From Thermoplasmata archaeon (lineage in GTDB: Bacteria; Actinomycetota; Acidimicrobiia; Acidimicrobiales; Acidimicrobiaceae), in contig JAKBHQ010000461.1 of the NCBI GenBank assembly GCA_021836665.1, positions 1 through 7,753 of the forward strand: 7,753 nt of DNA, given 5' to 3'. Made by a program: the position numbers and the translations under genes. The first letter of the stretch is position 1, and every line of letters starts with the position of its first letter. This document shows positions 4,925 to 7,753 of the stretch, in pieces. Under the pieces are notes generated by a model, which did no database searches, was not told the origin of the DNA, and worked only from the letters and a program-made list of their open reading frames with translations.

Positions 4925-7753
4925 ATGTCCAATGTGAGGGGCCGAGAGGACAAACTCGCAGATAGTAAGGCTGGGGCCAAGATCAGTTATCTTACGGCCA
5001 TAGTTATTGCCTGCGCAATCCTGGCCGTTGGCTTGTCTTACCTCGCCGAGGGTGACAGGTTCAGTGAAAGCACCTTTGTCGTGCTGGTGGTTTCGGTGCT
5101 AGGTGTTTTCTTTTATTTCTGGGGCCTGGTTCGCAAGAGTCAAAACGAGCAGTTGGCGCTCCATGCAGCGCATGTGCGTCGGTTGCTGTTATTCAATGCT
5201 TTGCGTGCAGAGGCTACTCGTCTAGTCTTTCAGGCAACGAGTGAACGAGAACTCTTTTCGTCGTTTTGTAATCTCGCCGTTGACCAGGCAAACCTATCCT
5301 TGGCCTGGGTAGGGGTCCCAAATGAAGCTGGAGTTATCGAGTTTTTGGCATTTGCTGGCCCAGCAGTTGGATACCTCGAAGGACTTGAGATTTCAATTGA
5401 CCCCTCCAGGCCAGAGGGAATGGGAAGCGCTGGGAGGTGTTGGCGTGCAAAGGAGCCAATTTTCGCAGTCGATTATGACGAGACTGGCATTTTGAAGCTT
5501 TGGAAGTCTCGAGCAAGCAAGTTTGGACTTAAATATAATTCTGTCCTTCCGATTTACAAGTCATCCAGCATCTATGCGGTACTCGCTCTATATGTCGACT
5601 CGGATGCGGTTTTCGACCTAGAGCTTCAGGACCTATTGGTTGAACTCGCGGATGACCTGTCGTTCGGTTTGGGCTGGATGGCGACGATTGATCGAGTTGA
5701 GCTACTTGGCCAAGCGTTGGAGATACTTGGAGACGGCGTCTGCGTCAGTGACGAACACGGGTCGGTGTTGTTTGTCAATGGGGCGTTTACCAGTATCACG
5801 GGTTATGAGGCGGAAGAAGTTCTGGGGAAGAATCTCAGGATTCTTCAAGGCGAGCTCAGCGATCCCGCAACGATAGAGAGGATTAGAGTAACCTTGGATG
5901 CCAAGGAGCGGGGAAAGTTTGAGATTCTCAACTATCGCAAGGATGGAGTACCCTTTTGGAACTCCCTGGCTATCACCCCCATGGTCAATTCTGATGGTTC
6001 GTTGACCCACTTTATTTCTTCGATGCGAAATACTACTGAGAGGAAGGAGCTCGAGCTAAAGTTAGCTACCACCAATACTTTCAGCCAGGCTCTATTAGAG
6101 GGTATGGGTGTGGGATTAAGCATCGTTCGATACCCGGAGCATAGGGTGGAATACGTCAATGATAAGTCCCTACAGATTTTCGGGGCTTCCGAGTCAAGCC
6201 AGCTAGAGGGCCATTGCAGCGGTGAGTTTTTTCCCGATGATGAGTCTCGCCAGCTGGTCGCTGATTTTTCGGAGTCGGTGTTTCATGGAGATAAAAGCGT
6301 CCTAAAGGATCTCCCTTATTTGAGGGTCGACGGAACTACCGGATGGATGGACATTTCCGGCGAATACCTCGATCAGGGTGACGGTCGACCACGGATAATT
6401 TGGACCCATGTCGAAGTGACCGAGCGCCACTTGGACGAAGCGAAGATTCTAGAGCTGAGTAACATGCGAGAGGCCCTTCTTTCCAGCGCAGTGGTGGCCA
6501 TTGGGATGGTCAGGTATCCAGAGAGGGTCTACGTAGAGGTAAACCAAGGCTTTTTAGATTTGCTGGGTTACTCTAGCTTCGAGGAGGTCGCAGGGAAGGT
6601 CTCCAGGTTTGTTTATCCCGATGACCTTGAGTTCGGCCGCATGGGTGATCTGGCCGACGAGGTATTTCGCAATCGCTCGGGATATCTGACGGATCTCCGC
6701 GTCCTTACCAAGGATTCCAAGCTGAAGTACGTCGACATCCACGGGAGACTAATCGATGGAGGCGAACCCGAGCACCCGGTGGTCGTCTGGACGATTGTCG
6801 ATGTGACCGATCGACATCGTTTGACCGAGGAGCTTGAAAGACAGGCACTCTTTGATGCGCTAACAGACCTCCCTAACAGGAGGTTACTTGAAGATAATTT
6901 GAGGCTTGCGATATCGCGAAGCAAACGAAGGGCTTCCCTAATGGCGGTTGGACTGATTGACTTGGACGATTTCAAGACGGTCAACGATCGCTTTGGGCAT
7001 GAGTTTGGAGACGATCTACTTCGGCAATTAGCCACTAGATTCCGGAACCTAACTAGGGAAACCGATCTGCTGGCGAGACTGGGTGGAGACGAGTTTGTTT
7101 TGGTCGTCGAAGATCTGGACAAATTAGAGGTAAATGACCAGCTAGATGCGATATTGAGCCATCTTCATCGAGCCGTGGAATCGCCGATTGACCTCGGCGA
7201 AGGACGCGTGGTCAAAGTAGGAATGAGTATGGGTGTGGCGCTCTATCCAAACGACGCACAAGACATAGAGGACCTTTTACGAAGGGCCGACTTTGCGATG
7301 TACCAGGTCAAGGCGAGGAAGTCTAAAGGGGTGGATTGGTGGCAACTCGCTTCACCCTTTAGCGACCAAAGAGACGCTGACAATGAGCTGGACCCTTTTG
7401 TGGTAGAGGAGCGCAAGGTACTTGCGCTGGTTTCGAGCCAATCCGAAGCGGCGATTTCTCGGTCTATAGAAGCCTTTTACCGCTCATTTTTCCCCTTGGA
7501 TACCGAGGGTGTCAATGATGACTTGGTTACTCCTCCCGGGTCCATCCCGATCGTTCGCTGGCATGAGGAGAAGCTCCGTCTACTGCTGTCTCCAGATACC
7601 ACTGAGGCGGATATTGTCCGGGAGGCCAACTACTTGGGTACCTTGCACGCCCTGATCGGAATCTCAGGACGGAGGGTAAGTAATGCCTATAGTGCTTTTC
7701 GAGGAGAGGTCTCTGGTCTCGTGGATACGCTCGAGGTCAGTTCGCTCAGTCGG
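4925..7753 (+). CDS. membrane GAF-PAS-PAS-PAS-GGDEF diguanylate cyclase with C-terminal globin-like segment (runs off right edge)
   Basis: The frame is open from ATG 4925 to the window end (943 codons). The start follows GAGG at 4917-4920 with four bases of spacing, and an in-frame stop at 4916 excludes an earlier start. Two membrane helices (about 20-41 and 50-69) form a short hairpin with the bulk in the cytosol. Then come GAF (about 96-255), a LOV-like PAS (258-374), PAS2 (380-503), PAS3 (512-630) and GGDEF (641-802), which makes cyclic di-GMP from two GTP. Active-site marks are D679 and D681/D682 in IDLDDFK, N687-D688, GHEFGD (691-696) and GGDEF (720-724). RETD (711-714), five residues before GGDEF, is an intact product-inhibition site. 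ADFAMYQVK (788-796) closes the domain. Residues 826-930 resemble a globin-coupled sensor, with FYRSFF (851-856), WHEEKLRLLL (879-888) and LHALIGI (907-913), H908 being the candidate haem ligand. An EAL domain could follow beyond the window. Confidence 0.92.
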   Translation, partial: MSNVRGREDKLADSKAGAKISYLTAIVIACAILAVGLSYLAEGDRFSESTFVVLVVSVLGVFFYFWGLVRKSQNEQLALHAAHVRRLLLFNALRAEATRLVFQATSERELFSSFCNLAVDQANLSLAWVGVPNEAGVIEFLAFAGPAVGYLEGLEISIDPSRPEGMGSAGRCWRAKEPIFAVDYDETGILKLWKSRASKFGLKYNSVLPIYKSSSIYAVLALYVDSDAVFDLELQDLLVELADDLSFGLGWMATIDRVELLGQALEILGDGVCVSDEHGSVLFVNGAFTSITGYEAEEVLGKNLRILQGELSDPATIERIRVTLDAKERGKFEILNYRKDGVPFWNSLAITPMVNSDGSLTHFISSMRNTTERKELELKLATTNTFSQALLEGMGVGLSIVRYPEHRVEYVNDKSLQIFGASESSQLEGHCSGEFFPDDESRQLVADFSESVFHGDKSVLKDLPYLRVDGTTGWMDISGEYLDQGDGRPRIIWTHVEVTERHLDEAKILELSNMREALLSSAVVAIGMVRYPERVYVEVNQGFLDLLGYSSFEEVAGKVSRFVYPDDLEFGRMGDLADEVFRNRSGYLTDLRVLTKDSKLKYVDIHGRLIDGGEPEHPVVVWTIVDVTDRHRLTEELERQALFDALTDLPNRRLLEDNLRLAISRSKRRASLMAVGLIDLDDFKTVNDRFGHEFGDDLLRQLATRFRNLTRETDLLARLGGDEFVLVVEDLDKLEVNDQLDAILSHLHRAVESPIDLGEGRVVKVGMSMGVALYPNDAQDIEDLLRRADFAMYQVKARKSKGVDWWQLASPFSDQRDADNELDPFVVEERKVLALVSSQSEAAISRSIEAFYRSFFPLDTEGVNDDLVTPPGSIPIVRWHEEKLRLLLSPDTTEADIVREANYLGTLHALIGISGRRVSNAYSAFRGEVSGLVDTLEVSSLSR

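Noticed and set aside
6613..7122. 169-codon minus-strand open frame under the cyclase gene
   Set aside because: It is antisense to the GGDEF and PAS3 coding region, is dominated by Ser/Arg as expected of a shadow frame, and has no recognisable domain.

Overview
This window carries six protein genes and two sizeable gene-poor stretches. Base composition is intermediate (near 50% GC by eye) and start codons are mixed (ATG and TTG, with AGGA/GGAG-type ribosome sites). The output gene is a membrane-bound GAF/PAS/GGDEF protein of a kind common in free-living bacteria. My best guess is a mid-GC actinobacterium, perhaps an acidophilic iron-oxidising Acidimicrobiia relative. That guess rests on general resemblance only; there is no rRNA or marker gene to confirm it.

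Left part (1-1785, minus strand): a compact three-gene unit read right to left. A MarR-family regulator comes first (start re-assigned to 1785), then a class I SAM-dependent methyltransferase with a TTG start, then the N-terminal 160 codons of a DHA2/EmrB-type MFS drug exporter that runs off the left edge. A perfect 7-2-7 inverted repeat at 1908-1923 lies upstream of marR and is a good operator candidate. The layout suggests a regulated detoxification unit: sense a compound, methylate it, and export it.

Middle part (1786-3814): a divergent intergenic region of about 650 bp contains short direct repeats and several possible hairpins. It leads into a plus-strand operon of two translationally coupled genes: a multi-pass membrane protein with a nickel/cobalt-transporter-like H-x4-D-E-H signature, and a Fur-family metalloregulator whose ATG overlaps the upstream stop (ATGA). 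Two tandem 24-bp units, each built on TTAGAA-N5-TTCTAA (one perfect, one with a single mismatch), sit just before the preferred start of the transporter. They are the obvious candidate site for the Fur-type protein, which would make this a self-regulated metal homeostasis operon.

Right part (3815-7753): about 1.1 kb without a convincing gene but with several perfect short dyads and repeated short words. It is followed by a very large plus-strand gene that runs off the right edge (943 codons visible). Its protein has two membrane helices, a GAF domain, a LOV-like PAS domain lacking the photoactive cysteine, two mutually similar PAS domains, and a GGDEF diguanylate cyclase domain with intact active site and inhibitory site. 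After the GGDEF comes a segment that reads like a globin-coupled-sensor haem domain, with a candidate proximal histidine at residue 908. The GGDEF-then-globin order is the reverse of the well-known DosC type and is the most interesting item here.
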